This document shows, piece after piece, positions 6,792 to 16,173 of a DNA stretch of 51,775 nt. The notes beneath the pieces are model-generated. The model was not told the origin of the DNA. It searched no databases and worked only from the letters and a program-made list of their open reading frames with translations. This DNA comes from a virus. Each line of letters begins with the position of its first letter. The first letter of the stretch is position 1. The DNA lies in IMG/VR virus record IMGVR_UViG_3300021067_000053, positions 1-51,775 of that record; one strand, 5' to 3'. Made by a program: the position numbers and the translations under genes.

Positions 6792-9700
6792 TCAGGCCGT
6801 GGGGGACGCGATCGCGTAATCCTTCAGCTTGACGCCCGCCTTCGACAGGGCGCCCGTCAGGCACTTGACGCAGATCGCCAGCCGCCCCCCGTACTTCGGG
6901 TTCTCCCACTCCAGCGCGAAGTCGGAGCCGCAGCGCGGGCAGTGGGGGTCCGCGGGCCCGAAGGTCGTCGTCGTCCCCGAACTGCCCCTCCACTTTCCGG
7001 CCCCGGCGTCCGCGAACAGGTAGCCTCCGCCCGTCGGGTTCGCGCCCGGCGCCGTGCTGTTCCTGACGAGGAGCGTCCCGGCGTTCAGGATGCGCAGCCG
7101 CTCCTGCCACAGAGAGCCGCCGCTGTTGAAGGTGGAGAATATGAAGTCGTCGGTGATGGCCGTACCCGGCACCGCCATCCCGAACGCAACGGCCCGCGTC
7201 GGCGTGGTGTCCTTCCAGATCTCGACGACGCCCGCGCCGCCCTGGAACATGGCGACGGACTGAATGCCCGTAGCGATGACCTGCATCCGGTGGTTGCCCG
7301 CGATGACGTAGCCGCCCAACTCGGCCCCGACGACGAGCCCCGACCTGATGCGCGCGAAGGTGTTCACGTCGAGCGCGAAGCCGGTGGTGACGCCGGCCGT
7401 GCCGACGCCGACGCCGTTATTCGCGGCGTCAACGAAGAGGGTGCTCGTGTCGAAGGCGACGTTGCCGGAGACGCCGCCGGGCAGTGAGAGCGCCCCCGTG
7501 ATGTTCGCGGTTCCCGCGACGTGGAGCATGTGGGACGGGTAGGCGGCATCCCCAACGGACAGCCGCGAGGTTGTATGTAGATAGCCGCCCGCGGAGTTAG
7601 AAACGGCCTGGATGCTCGCCCCGGCGTATGAAGTGGAGGACGCAGAGAGGGAGGCGGTCGCGCTCTTGGCCGCCGTGATGGAGGACGCCGCCAGGGTCAG
7701 AGTGTTATTGCGGTTCTGCGCGAGCGTCTGTAGCGTCACTCCGAATTGCGTACCGCTGTCCCCGCCGTTGAAAGTGCCCAGCGTCTCGGAGGTAGTGCTG
7801 ACGAAGGTGATGTAAGCCCCGCCTAAGGCGTCCGAGAGTAGGTCAATACCCCCCGCATCAAGTACCACCGCGCCGCCTGAGGCCGAGAAGACGCCGGAGA
7901 TGGTGGCGTTCGTCGCGGTCAGAGCGCCCGCAGGCGTCACCCTGAAGGGCGCAGACGCACGGTTCGCGTAAGTTGAACCCGCGAAGAACGGGTAGTCTGT
8001 CGGGCTCATCCCCGCCGACGTGTTGTTAGTGCCCGTGTCTTTGGCGAGGTACGAGGCGTTGACCGTCCAGCCCGCGATAGAGGCATTACCCGCGACGGTG
8101 AGATTGCCGGACGTGTCCCATGAGATAGAGGTATTAGCGAGGAAGCCCGAGCCGTCGGGCGCGAGCTTGATTCGCACGTCCGCGTGACTCCCGACGCGAA
8201 ACCCGTTGGTCGGGTCAACGGAGACCCACGCCTTACCCGCCGCGTACTCGCCCGCCACGAACCCGTAGGTCTCCGAGGCGTAGGCCCCCCAGCCGTTCAA
8301 GTCTCCGACCCTCACCATCTCCGTCTGCGCGTTGTAGGTCGCGCCCTGCCGGATGAGGGAGATTCGGGGTGTGGCGTTCGCGTTCAACTCTATCCGCCCC
8401 GCGCCCGACTGCCCGAGCACGACGTAGACCGAGCCCGCGGGCCATGCGTTCGCCCCGGAGCCGTCCACGTCGCGCGTCACGTTGTAGGTCGTGCCCGACG
8501 AGAGCGAGCCGACCGTCATGTACTCGACAGAGCCGGCCGCGCGGAAGATGACGAAATCGCCCGGCGTCATGGCCTGCCCGAAGTTAACGGTCGTCGCCCC
8601 GGCCGTAACATCGGCGTCCACCGTGCCCGAGTTCTTCGCTATCAGCATCCACCCGCCGACCGCCGAGATGGTGTTCTTGGCGAACAGCACGGCGTCGAGT
8701 TCCGAGAGCCAGCCTTTGCGCCAGGGCTTCATTGACGAGCCGAGGTCGTAGGTGTCCGTGACCGAAGGGATGAGGTGCGAGGCCACGCCTACGGTAGACA
8801 GATTGCCCGTCAGGGTCAGCCCTACAAAGGCGGGGCTCGCCCCCGTGTGGATGTTCTGGGCGGTGTTGACGGCCCCGCTTGAAACACTGAAGTTCGTGGC
8901 GTTGAACGAGGCGACGCCCTTGACTGTGGTTGTGGCGTCAACGCCTGAGAGGGTCGGGTTGCCGCCCACGCCGTCGCCGTTCGAGACGGAGAGCCCCGTC
9001 GAGGCCGTGACGGCGATGCTGCGCTGCGCCCACGCGTCCGTAGCAGTCCTGACGGCAAGGCCCGTGCTGCCGAGTCCTTCCAGAGCCGCGAGGTCGTTAG
9101 CTAAGGCGAGCGTCGGGTTGCCGCCCGAGCCGTCCGCGTTCGTGATGGAGAGCCCCGCCGCGGGGACGGCTATCGAGCGCTGCGCCCAACTGTCCGCGCC
9201 CGTGCGCACGGCGATGCCGGTCGAGCCTAAACCTTCGAGGGCGGCGAGGTCGTTGGCCAGCGCGAAGGTCGGGTTGCCGGCCGTGCCCGCCGGGTTGGTG
9301 ATGGTCAGGCCCGCCGAGGGCGCGGCGAGCGTCCGGCCGGCGAAGGTGTTGTCGGCCGTCTGGACGAGGATGCCGTTGGTGTTGAATGAAGCGAGGGCCG
9401 CGAGGCCGGCGTCGTAGGCCTGCACGTCCGTCCCGATGACCACGCCGAGGGTGGCGCGTCCCGCAGCCGCGTCGGCGTCGTCCACGAGGCCGCGCCCGAA
9501 CGCGGTGAAGGGCGTCACGGCGAAGGCGTCCGCGCCCGTGGCGTAGACGAGGCGGTCGGCGGCCGTCGTCACGCCCGCGAGCGCCGTCAGCGTGGGGTCG
9601 AGGGGCTGCTTGCCGGCCAGGGCGTTGGTGACGGTCGTCGCAAAGTTCGGGTCGTCGCCGAGCGCCGCCGCCAGTTCGTTCAGCGTGTCGAGCGCGCCCG

Positions 9701-10385
9701 GCGAAGAGTCAATCAGGTTGGCGATTGCCGTCTGCACGAAGGCGGTAGTCGAAACTTGCGTCGTGTTCGTGCCCGCCGCCGGAGTCGGGGCGGTCGGGGT
9801 GCCCGTCAGCGCGGGGGAGGCGAGCGAGAGCGTGCCGGCGGCCGATATGTCCACGTCCGCGTCGGCGCTGATGCCTATGCCGGAGTCGGAGTAGAGCGTC
9901 AGTTCGTTGTTGTCGCCCGCGTGAATCCTCATCACCGGGTCCAGACCCGTGGCGAACTGGATGCTGCCTTCGACCACGGAGGTCGGGTCGAGCGCCGAGT
10001 AGCCGCCGATGATTGAGGCGGGGGGCATCAGGAGGCGGTAGACGCCCGCGTTCTCTTCCACCCTGACCGCCGGGTCTGTGCCCGCAGACTTGCGGACGGT
10101 GAAGGGAACTTTGAAAATGTGCGCGCCCGTCCAGGTGGGTGAGATTGACTGGTCGAGGGCGGGGGCGGCGTCCGAGCGCATGAAGGTGGTCGCCGCGCCG
10201 TTGACGGCCGTGAGCCCGACCTGCGCCGTCGGGTTGGCGGGCAGTCCGTCTATCCCTTCGGAGAGGCCGGGGAGGAGGAGCCGGCCGTTGACGACCGCCG
10301 CCGTGGGCGCGACGAGGATAGTGGCCGCGCCGATGAAGTTGCCGGCGTCGTCGTAGACTAGAAGCTGCCCGGGTCTGTCGCTCAT
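6792..10385 (-). CDS. Large tail fibre / receptor-binding protein
   Basis: A 1197-residue protein, ATG 10385 with AAGGGG upstream. The N-terminal 200 residues should attach to the tail. Residues about 200-330 contain fibre repeats (GTPTAPTPAAGTNTTQVSTTAF, then DTLNELAAALGDDPNFATTV and NALAGKQPLDPTLTALAG) typical of Stf-type fibres. Three degenerate tandem repeats of about 50 residues follow (LAALEGLGSTG.AVRT...AQRSIAV). A long beta-rich C-terminal half probably forms the receptor-binding trimer. The last 49 residues hold a zinc-ribbon pattern (Cys 1149, 1152, 1172, 1175), which is unusual. No S74 chaperone motif is seen. It is the last big gene of the tail operon. Confidence 0.88.
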   Translation of the reverse strand: MSDRPGQLLVYDDAGNFIGAATILVAPTAAVVNGRLLLPGLSEGIDGLPANPTAQVGLTAVNGAATTFMRSDAAPALDQSISPTWTGAHIFKVPFTVRKSAGTDPAVRVEENAGVYRLLMPPASIIGGYSALDPTSVVEGSIQFATGLDPVMRIHAGDNNELTLYSDSGIGISADADVDISAAGTLSLASPALTGTPTAPTPAAGTNTTQVSTTAFVQTAIANLIDSSPGALDTLNELAAALGDDPNFATTVTNALAGKQPLDPTLTALAGVTTAADRLVYATGADAFAVTPFTAFGRGLVDDADAAAGRATLGVVIGTDVQAYDAGLAALASFNTNGILVQTADNTFAGRTLAAPSAGLTITNPAGTAGNPTFALANDLAALEGLGSTGIAVRTGADSWAQRSIAVPAAGLSITNADGSGGNPTLALANDLAALEGLGSTGLAVRTATDAWAQRSIAVTASTGLSVSNGDGVGGNPTLSGVDATTTVKGVASFNATNFSVSSGAVNTAQNIHTGASPAFVGLTLTGNLSTVGVASHLIPSVTDTYDLGSSMKPWRKGWLSELDAVLFAKNTISAVGGWMLIAKNSGTVDADVTAGATTVNFGQAMTPGDFVIFRAAGSVEYMTVGSLSSGTTYNVTRDVDGSGANAWPAGSVYVVLGQSGAGRIELNANATPRISLIRQGATYNAQTEMVRVGDLNGWGAYASETYGFVAGEYAAGKAWVSVDPTNGFRVGSHADVRIKLAPDGSGFLANTSISWDTSGNLTVAGNASIAGWTVNASYLAKDTGTNNTSAGMSPTDYPFFAGSTYANRASAPFRVTPAGALTATNATISGVFSASGGAVVLDAGGIDLLSDALGGAYITFVSTTSETLGTFNGGDSGTQFGVTLQTLAQNRNNTLTLAASSITAAKSATASLSASSTSYAGASIQAVSNSAGGYLHTTSRLSVGDAAYPSHMLHVAGTANITGALSLPGGVSGNVAFDTSTLFVDAANNGVGVGTAGVTTGFALDVNTFARIRSGLVVGAELGGYVIAGNHRMQVIATGIQSVAMFQGGAGVVEIWKDTTPTRAVAFGMAVPGTAITDDFIFSTFNSGGSLWQERLRILNAGTLLVRNSTAPGANPTGGGYLFADAGAGKWRGSSGTTTTFGPADPHCPRCGSDFALEWENPKYGGRLAICVKCLTGALSKAGVKLKDYAIASPTA

Positions 10386-10397
10386 GTGAAGTGCCCC

Positions 10398-13300
10398 TTA
10401 AGGAAATTCCGCCTCAACCACCTGCCCGTCAACGACCACGCCCTCTACGACCCTCTGCTGGTTGGCGCGCACCGTGAGGGACGCCTGCGCGGAGCCGAAG
10501 TCCTGCTCCTGCGCGGAGACCGGGTAGACGAGGGCCGCCCCCTCGTCGTCTATCTCGATGTCGGTCCACGACGAATCCGCCCCCGCCGACACCTGCGCCT
10601 CGGCGGGGAAGAAGGGGTCACTATATTGCGTGAAGTCCGGCGGCGTGTGGACGCAGAAGGGCTCGGAGTGCAGCCCGCGGTTGCGGAAGAAGTAGACCTT
10701 CCCGTCCTTGAACTCCACCGTGTAGCGCGTCCCCGTCGCCTCGCCCGTCGTGTCGGTGAAGAACTCGCCCATGTGGTTGCCGACGATGGAGAGCGACCCC
10801 GCCGAGGTCGAGGTCTGCGCGTAGATGTTCAGCGTGAAGGAGTGCAACTGTCCCGGCGTGAAGGTCAGCGTCGAGAGGTTGAAGTCGGTCACGGAGTCGG
10901 CCGTCAAGTCGGTGTGGTAGGTCGCCGAGAGCGCCGTCCGCTCGCCCTGTATCAGCTGCGTGACGAAGCCCGTTGTGAGTTCGGGGACTGAATTGCCGGG
11001 CAGGGTCGCGGCCCTGTACTGGCGGCGCGCCTTACCCCCGACGGGCGGCAGTGGGTCGTCGCCCGGGAGCGCAGAGGACGAGGAGAGCGACACGGCCCGC
11101 GACGCCGCGCCCCTCAGCATGAAGGAGCGCCCGCCGACGATCTCAAGGTGGTAGCGCTCGCCCTCCGGGTCTCTCGTCTCAAGGCCGTAGAGGCGGAAGC
11201 GCCAGTCTCCGTTCGTGTCCTTGGTGGCGAGTATCGAGGGGGCGGGGTACTTGAGCGTCCCGCCGGTCCACGTGAACTCGACCGTCGCGGCGTCGTCGAG
11301 ACTCTGTCCTGCCGTGACCGCCTTGTACTCCCTCTCTATATCTAGCTCGCCCACGTCCTGCGGGACGAACTTGACGGCCGAGTCGAGCAGGACGAACCGC
11401 TCGCCCGCAGAGTGCGTGCCGGTGAAGGGCTCGGTGCTCCGCAGTCCGCGGGTGATGTTGCGCCCCCGCCACCTGCGCTGGTGTCCGGCGACGAGTTCCC
11501 ACGTCCTGACCTGGACAACCTCGTCGCCCGCGAGGAAGGCGTTGGCGCCGTTCTCTATCTGGTCGGCCGTCACGCTCTCAAGGGTCGTCTCCTGGTCGTG
11601 GAGGTCAACCTCGATGACGCGCTGGATTGAATGTGTGCCCGTGCCGGCCGAGGTGATGTCTACGGCCGAGCCCCCGGCGGTCAGGGCGAGCTTCAGCGTG
11701 TCGGCCGCCGAGTCGCGGACGTAGTAGAGCGTCGAAGAGGAGAGCCCCGCGGGGAGAGCACCGCCCGAGTTGGAGACCATGACGGTCTCGCCGTCTTCCA
11801 GTTCGTGCGCCGTAGAGGTGAGCGCGTCCGTCCCGGCGTCGGCGGTGAAGGTGCGGGCGGAGTCTTCCGAGTCGGTGTCCGACCAGTCGCCGAGGGCCGT
11901 GACCGTGACGCCGGCCGTGGCCTGCGTGTCGAAGACGACTATCAACTGCGCCTCGCCCTCGACCATCTTGTAGAGGGCGCCGCCGGGCCAGTCGCCGTCT
12001 CCCATTCGTTTGTAGGGCCAGACGATGAAGCCGGCGCGGCCTTCGTCCTCGGTGCGGAGCGCGGGGCCGTCGTAGAGGCCGATGAGCGTCGCGCCGGGGA
12101 TGGCGACCGGGGGCACTTCAAAGACATCGCCGGGCGAGGTGCTGACGGGCTGGGTGAAAGCGGCCGTGTCAACGGCCACCCCTTCGCACTCGACGGCCCC
12201 GATGGCAGGGCGGATGGTCGTGATCCTAATCAGGTGCGTGAACCCTTCGGCGCGCGTCACGGTCACGAGGTCGCCGGGGTTGCGGTAGATGTGCTCGTAG
12301 GAGAGGGAGAAGGTGTGCGGGACCGACTCCACGTCCTCCTGGTAGAGTTCCCTCTGCGCCGCCTCGCGCGCCTCGTCGGCCGTCATCACGAGCTGCACTT
12401 CGAGCACGTCTTCGCGCTGGCCGGTGGTGACCTGCCGGACCTCGCCCTGCACGTTCTGTTCGTAGTTGCGCGTGGGGTCGTAGTAGCGGATGCTCACCCG
12501 GCGCGGGACGGTGGTCTCCGCCGGAATCTCCCCGCCCAGCTCGGGCTGCACCGCGTCTCCGTCAGGCGACTCGTCCACCCAGCCCAGTTCCGAATCTTCG
12601 ACCGCGAACGTCGGCGCCGACTCCATGCGGAGCCCGTATATCTTGTCCGACTCGTAGAAGTAGACGTTGAAGATTCCGGCCAGGGCCGTCATCGCCTCCT
12701 TCGGCGTGTAGGGCGGGGAGACGACGAAGCCGCGCACGTTGATCGAGGCCAGATCGGAGAAGTCGTAGTCGTCCGGGGTGAGCCCGGCCCGCTCGCACCA
12801 GTGGCCGAAGATGTCGGCGAGCGTCGTCAGCTCTCTATTCTCCAGGAGCCCGCTCATGGGCGGAAAGACTTCCTGGTATCTCGTGAGGTAGAAGTTAGAG
12901 AGCCGGGTCGTCGAGCGCCCCCGGTAGGCGGGCGTGCTCCCCTCGCCGTAGATGGCGTCCACGGCCGCCTCCACCACGGCGTCTGGCAACTGGTCGGGCG
13001 CGCCCTCGTAGTGCGCTATCCCGGCGTAGGAGCCCGCCTGGACGCTTCCCACCGTCACCCCGTCGCCGTCCGCGAGCAGCTCGTCGCTGAAGCGCGCCGT
13101 GGGCGTCTTGTCGGGGACGTTCGGCGAGTGCGGGCTGTCGGGGTCGTAGGGCTCGTCCGGGTCGATGTCGGAACTGGGCACGCCCGTGGGCCCGCCCGAC
13201 ACCCGAACCCCCAGCCGGTCGAAGACTATGGCGTCGGCCGAGAGGTTCGTGACCTTGACGGTGTTGACCGAGCCGGAGGCGAGTATCCACGGGGCCGAAG

Positions 13301-14117
13301 CGTATTCGAGGTTGTAGACCCCGCCCGTCGAACTGATGTCGGCGTTGAAGGTGGTGGTGCCGGCGCCGCCGACCCACTCGAAGTGGACCGTGACGGGCGC
13401 CGAGGTCTTCAGGTAGAACTCCAGCCGGGCGGCCGTGCCGTCGCCCTCGACGCCGTTCCAGCGCAGTGAACCGTTCTGCGGGATGGTGACGGCCGAGCCC
13501 CCCGACGCCGATCCGTCCGCGACGTTAGCCGCGCCCCCGGCCTTGGTGTTGCCGCCGGCCTCGGCCTCGTAGTATTCCACGGGGCCGCCGTACGTTCGAT
13601 AGATCGTGTCCGGCCCGGCCCACAGGCGCTTGAGCGTGAGGCGACCTTTGCCCCACAGCAGGAGGGCGTCGAGGTCGTAGGTTATCGTTTCAACGTCGGG
13701 CGCCTTCGGCCTGCCTTTCCCCCCGCCCTCCGGCCTGCTCTTGGTGACGTGCTTTCGGGCGACGTTCCCCTGCGCGTCCCGCGAGAGCCAGACGATGAAG
13801 GGGGCCAACTTCACCCCGCCGCCCAGCCCGTCGCCCGGGTCCGCCCCGTACACCTCGGGGATCGGCGCGCCCTGCTCGATGCGCTGGACCTGGAACTCCT
13901 GACCCCCGCGGTCTCCCCGCGTCACCTTCTGCCGCTTGGCGAGGGCGGCCGTCAGCATCGCGCTGCCGAAGGAGAAGGCGGCGGAGAGGGCGAAGTAGAG
14001 GAGGAAACTGCCGGTGACGGGCTCGGCGAGCCGCCCCGCGCGGACGGCGCGGATGGCCTCGGCGCGCTTGCGCTCGGCCGAATCGGCGGTCAGTCTGGCG
14101 GGCAGTGAATCGGGCAT
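10398..14117 (-). CDS. Tail hub / host-specificity protein (GTA gp15-like)
   Basis: A 1239-residue tail-tip protein. The N-terminus has a hydrophobic segment (residues 36-62), then a PIPEVYG motif typical of hub proteins of the lambda J/GTA gp15 group. Residues about 185-310 look like an inserted beta-sandwich carbohydrate-binding-type module. Residues about 430-720 carry the hub core (LADIFGHWCERAGL and a YRNPGDLVTVTRAEG stretch). The C-terminal third contains additional beta domains. It starts one base past the stop of the NlpC/P60 gene, matching the conserved tail-tip order. It should form the end of the tail tube and carry the fibre. Confidence 0.88.
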   Translation of the reverse strand: MPDSLPARLTADSAERKRAEAIRAVRAGRLAEPVTGSFLLYFALSAAFSFGSAMLTAALAKRQKVTRGDRGGQEFQVQRIEQGAPIPEVYGADPGDGLGGGVKLAPFIVWLSRDAQGNVARKHVTKSRPEGGGKGRPKAPDVETITYDLDALLLWGKGRLTLKRLWAGPDTIYRTYGGPVEYYEAEAGGNTKAGGAANVADGSASGGSAVTIPQNGSLRWNGVEGDGTAARLEFYLKTSAPVTVHFEWVGGAGTTTFNADISSTGGVYNLEYASAPWILASGSVNTVKVTNLSADAIVFDRLGVRVSGGPTGVPSSDIDPDEPYDPDSPHSPNVPDKTPTARFSDELLADGDGVTVGSVQAGSYAGIAHYEGAPDQLPDAVVEAAVDAIYGEGSTPAYRGRSTTRLSNFYLTRYQEVFPPMSGLLENRELTTLADIFGHWCERAGLTPDDYDFSDLASINVRGFVVSPPYTPKEAMTALAGIFNVYFYESDKIYGLRMESAPTFAVEDSELGWVDESPDGDAVQPELGGEIPAETTVPRRVSIRYYDPTRNYEQNVQGEVRQVTTGQREDVLEVQLVMTADEAREAAQRELYQEDVESVPHTFSLSYEHIYRNPGDLVTVTRAEGFTHLIRITTIRPAIGAVECEGVAVDTAAFTQPVSTSPGDVFEVPPVAIPGATLIGLYDGPALRTEDEGRAGFIVWPYKRMGDGDWPGGALYKMVEGEAQLIVVFDTQATAGVTVTALGDWSDTDSEDSARTFTADAGTDALTSTAHELEDGETVMVSNSGGALPAGLSSSTLYYVRDSAADTLKLALTAGGSAVDITSAGTGTHSIQRVIEVDLHDQETTLESVTADQIENGANAFLAGDEVVQVRTWELVAGHQRRWRGRNITRGLRSTEPFTGTHSAGERFVLLDSAVKFVPQDVGELDIEREYKAVTAGQSLDDAATVEFTWTGGTLKYPAPSILATKDTNGDWRFRLYGLETRDPEGERYHLEIVGGRSFMLRGAASRAVSLSSSSALPGDDPLPPVGGKARRQYRAATLPGNSVPELTTGFVTQLIQGERTALSATYHTDLTADSVTDFNLSTLTFTPGQLHSFTLNIYAQTSTSAGSLSIVGNHMGEFFTDTTGEATGTRYTVEFKDGKVYFFRNRGLHSEPFCVHTPPDFTQYSDPFFPAEAQVSAGADSSWTDIEIDDEGAALVYPVSAQEQDFGSAQASLTVRANQQRVVEGVVVDGQVVEAEFP

Positions 14118-14118
14118 C

Positions 14119-14589
14119 TCAGTAAATCAGTCCGGGCCGCCTCCACACGGAGTGAACGAGGGAGCGCAGGAGCGCGTCTACGCGGTGGTGGCGGACGCCC
14201 CGTTCCGAAGCGTGAACCATCTTCAGGTAAGGCTCGGTGCGGGTGACGAAAGCGAGGTGCCGCGGCTCGTCCCTCTTCTTCCCGTCGTGGAAGAGAATCA
14301 GGTCGGCGGGCTTCACGTCGTCCAGCGTAACCGGCTCCGCGTGCTTGACGATCTCCTCTATCATCACGGCCCCGCTCGAACGCCTGCGGTAGTTCTTCTC
14401 GAACCCCACGTCCGGGGCCATGCCCGTCACCCTCGCCACCTCCGCGACGAACCCGGCGCAGTCCGCGCAGACGCCCTTTACGGACTGCTGGTGCGCCCAG
14501 GGGGTGTCCGACGCGGAGCCGGGCGTGCCGACCCACGAGAGGGCTTCTTCAACGATTGTCTGCGCCCTCAGGCGCTTTTTAGGGCTCAT
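14119..14589 (-). CDS. NlpC/P60 tail-tip peptidase (GTA gp14-like)
   Basis: A 156-residue papain-like cysteine peptidase. The catalytic Cys is C44 in CADCAGFV and the His is H111 in RHLAFVT, both in the right order for NlpC/P60. In GTA-like tail tips this protein sits beside the hub and cleaves peptidoglycan cross-links during DNA entry. It overlaps the upstream DUF2163 gene by 11 bases. It is the only clear peptidoglycan-cutting enzyme in the window. Confidence 0.88.
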   Translation of the reverse strand: MSPKKRLRAQTIVEEALSWVGTPGSASDTPWAHQQSVKGVCADCAGFVAEVARVTGMAPDVGFEKNYRRRSSGAVMIEEIVKHAEPVTLDDVKPADLILFHDGKKRDEPRHLAFVTRTEPYLKMVHASERGVRHHRVDALLRSLVHSVWRRPGLIY

Positions 14590-15421
14590 AGCGCAATATG
14601 TCCGTCGCCAGCGGCATGTCGGGCTCGCCGTCGAAGTTCAGGACCGCTTCGGGCCCTAGCGCCTTCGCGGCCTCGCGGGTGCCGTCGTAGCCGGCCACCA
14701 GCGTCACCCCGACGCCCGCCAGAATGTCCGAGCGCACGGCCTTGTGCAGCTCTACCTGCGTCCGCGTGCCCGAGTCGGTCGTAGTCGAGGACTTGATCTC
14801 GACCTCCTGGTCTTCGTTCGCGCCCGAGGTGAACAGGGCCGTGCCGTACCTGAAATAATTCTCGGAGGGCTGCACGTACGGGACTTTGAAGACCCGCCGG
14901 CTCGAAGCCGTCGAGACGGTCGTCGCGTGCGTGAGCGCGCCCGTCGAGACGCCCGTCTCGTCCGCCCTGCGCGTCCTGTCAACGGGCGAGGTCTGCGCCC
15001 CGACGGGCTGGTCGAGGCGCGAGGAGAGCGAGAGAAATTCGAGCGTGTAGGTCCGGTTGTTGACGGTGAACTTCCCCGCGAAGCCGCGGCAGACGTTCAC
15101 GCTCCCCAGGGTCAGGTCTTTGTAGCAGACCGTCTCTTTGCGAATGTGGGCGTCGCGCCACCTCCCGCCCCACACGTCCTGCTCCGTCAGTATGTCGTCG
15201 AAGACTCCGGTGATCTCCGCGTTGTCGGAGTCGAGCCCCATCTTCCTGACGGTGCGGGACGGCTCGACCGGGGCCGCCTTGTACGTGACCCCGCCGAAGG
15301 TGATGTCCCGCGTGTGGTTGCAGTAGGCCGCGACCGCCCCGTCCCGCGCCTCTATCTTCCAGAGTTCGCAGAGGTAAGTGACCCCGCCCTGAAGGTGGGC
15401 GATCATTCCGGCGGTCGGCAT
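14579..15421 (-). CDS. DUF2163 tail-tip hub protein (GTA gp13-like)
   Basis: A 280-residue protein with the DUF2163 layout: N-terminal strand around LCELWKIEARDG, conserved YCNHTRDITFGGVTYKAAP, GLDSDNAEITG, and a Cys-bearing VCRGFAGKFTVN segment. In GTA it binds between distal tail protein and megatron/hub. The gene abuts the DUF2460 gene (start at 15421, upstream stop at 15422). Confidence 0.9.
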   Translation of the reverse strand: MPTAGMIAHLQGGVTYLCELWKIEARDGAVAAYCNHTRDITFGGVTYKAAPVEPSRTVRKMGLDSDNAEITGVFDDILTEQDVWGGRWRDAHIRKETVCYKDLTLGSVNVCRGFAGKFTVNNRTYTLEFLSLSSRLDQPVGAQTSPVDRTRRADETGVSTGALTHATTVSTASSRRVFKVPYVQPSENYFRYGTALFTSGANEDQEVEIKSSTTTDSGTRTQVELHKAVRSDILAGVGVTLVAGYDGTREAAKALGPEAVLNFDGEPDMPLATDILRYEP

Positions 15422-16171
15422 CTACGTCAGATTTAGCTCCGGCGCGAGCATTTCGCGCATCACGTACTGCGCGGCGCTCGGCACGTCGTACTGCTGCGCG
15501 AAGGAGTTCCCCTCGAAGGCCATCGGCGTGTCGAAGCAGCCAGTCCACTTGATGACCGTACCGTCGGCCGGCGGGTCGTCGAAGGTGACGATTCCCGTGC
15601 GGGCGTCGGCCGTCCAGCCAGTCGTCTGCTCGACATCCACGGCCCCGACGATGAAATAGATTTTGAACTCGACCTCGGGCACGCGCTCCGTCTGCCCGTC
15701 CGGCTCGTAGAGCTGGAACGCATTGGTCTCCTTCTCGACCTGCACGACCGGCTTGAGTATGCGGCGCACGTCCGGGTGCGCCGCGCCGTCCGCCATGTGC
15801 GAGGCGGGGCCGGGCCGGGAATATGTCAGGCGGAGGGGGAACTCCGTGGTCTCATCGTCGCCGGTGGCGAAGGCTTCGAGGGTGGCCGTGTGGTCGTGCG
15901 GGAGGTAGACGCGCAGGCCCACGGCGCTCCCCTGCCCGCCGCGGATGATGTTGTTGAGGTAGGCGCGCTCCGCCTCTTCGAGCAGGCGCAGGTCGAGGTT
16001 GCACGTCTGCACGGCGTCCAGCCGCCCGACGTTCGTCTTGCGAATCGCCGTCTGCGCGTTGCGCGGCTGGGCGTTGCCGAACTCCAGCGTCGCCGTGACA
16101 GGGAACTTCTCGCCCGCCCCGGCGCGGATGAGTTCGAAGTCGAAAAGTGTTTCGTCGAAGTTCGCGGGCAC
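15422..16171 (-). CDS. DUF2460 distal tail protein (GTA gp12-like)
   Basis: A 249-residue member of DUF2460. The segment near residue 70 (EEAERAYLNNIIRGGQGSAV), the mid-part LRLTYSRPG and the C-terminal half (GWTADARTGIVTFDDPPADGTVI, then WTGCFDTPMAFE) are characteristic. It forms the ring that joins the tail tube to the tip and lies directly downstream of the tape measure gene. Confidence 0.9.
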   Translation of the reverse strand: MPANFDETLFDFELIRAGAGEKFPVTATLEFGNAQPRNAQTAIRKTNVGRLDAVQTCNLDLRLLEEAERAYLNNIIRGGQGSAVGLRVYLPHDHTATLEAFATGDDETTEFPLRLTYSRPGPASHMADGAAHPDVRRILKPVVQVEKETNAFQLYEPDGQTERVPEVEFKIYFIVGAVDVEQTTGWTADARTGIVTFDDPPADGTVIKWTGCFDTPMAFEGNSFAQQYDVPSAAQYVMREMLAPELNLT

Positions 16172-16173
16172 GC

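Noticed and set aside
6792-10385. Diversity-generating retroelement target
   Set aside because: No reverse transcriptase, no template repeat and no C-type lectin end seen; repeats are ordinary fibre repeats.
11631-13469. 612-codon plus-strand frame
   Set aside because: Antisense to the tail hub gene; Arg/Gly/Val-rich, typical of open antisense frames in GC-rich DNA.
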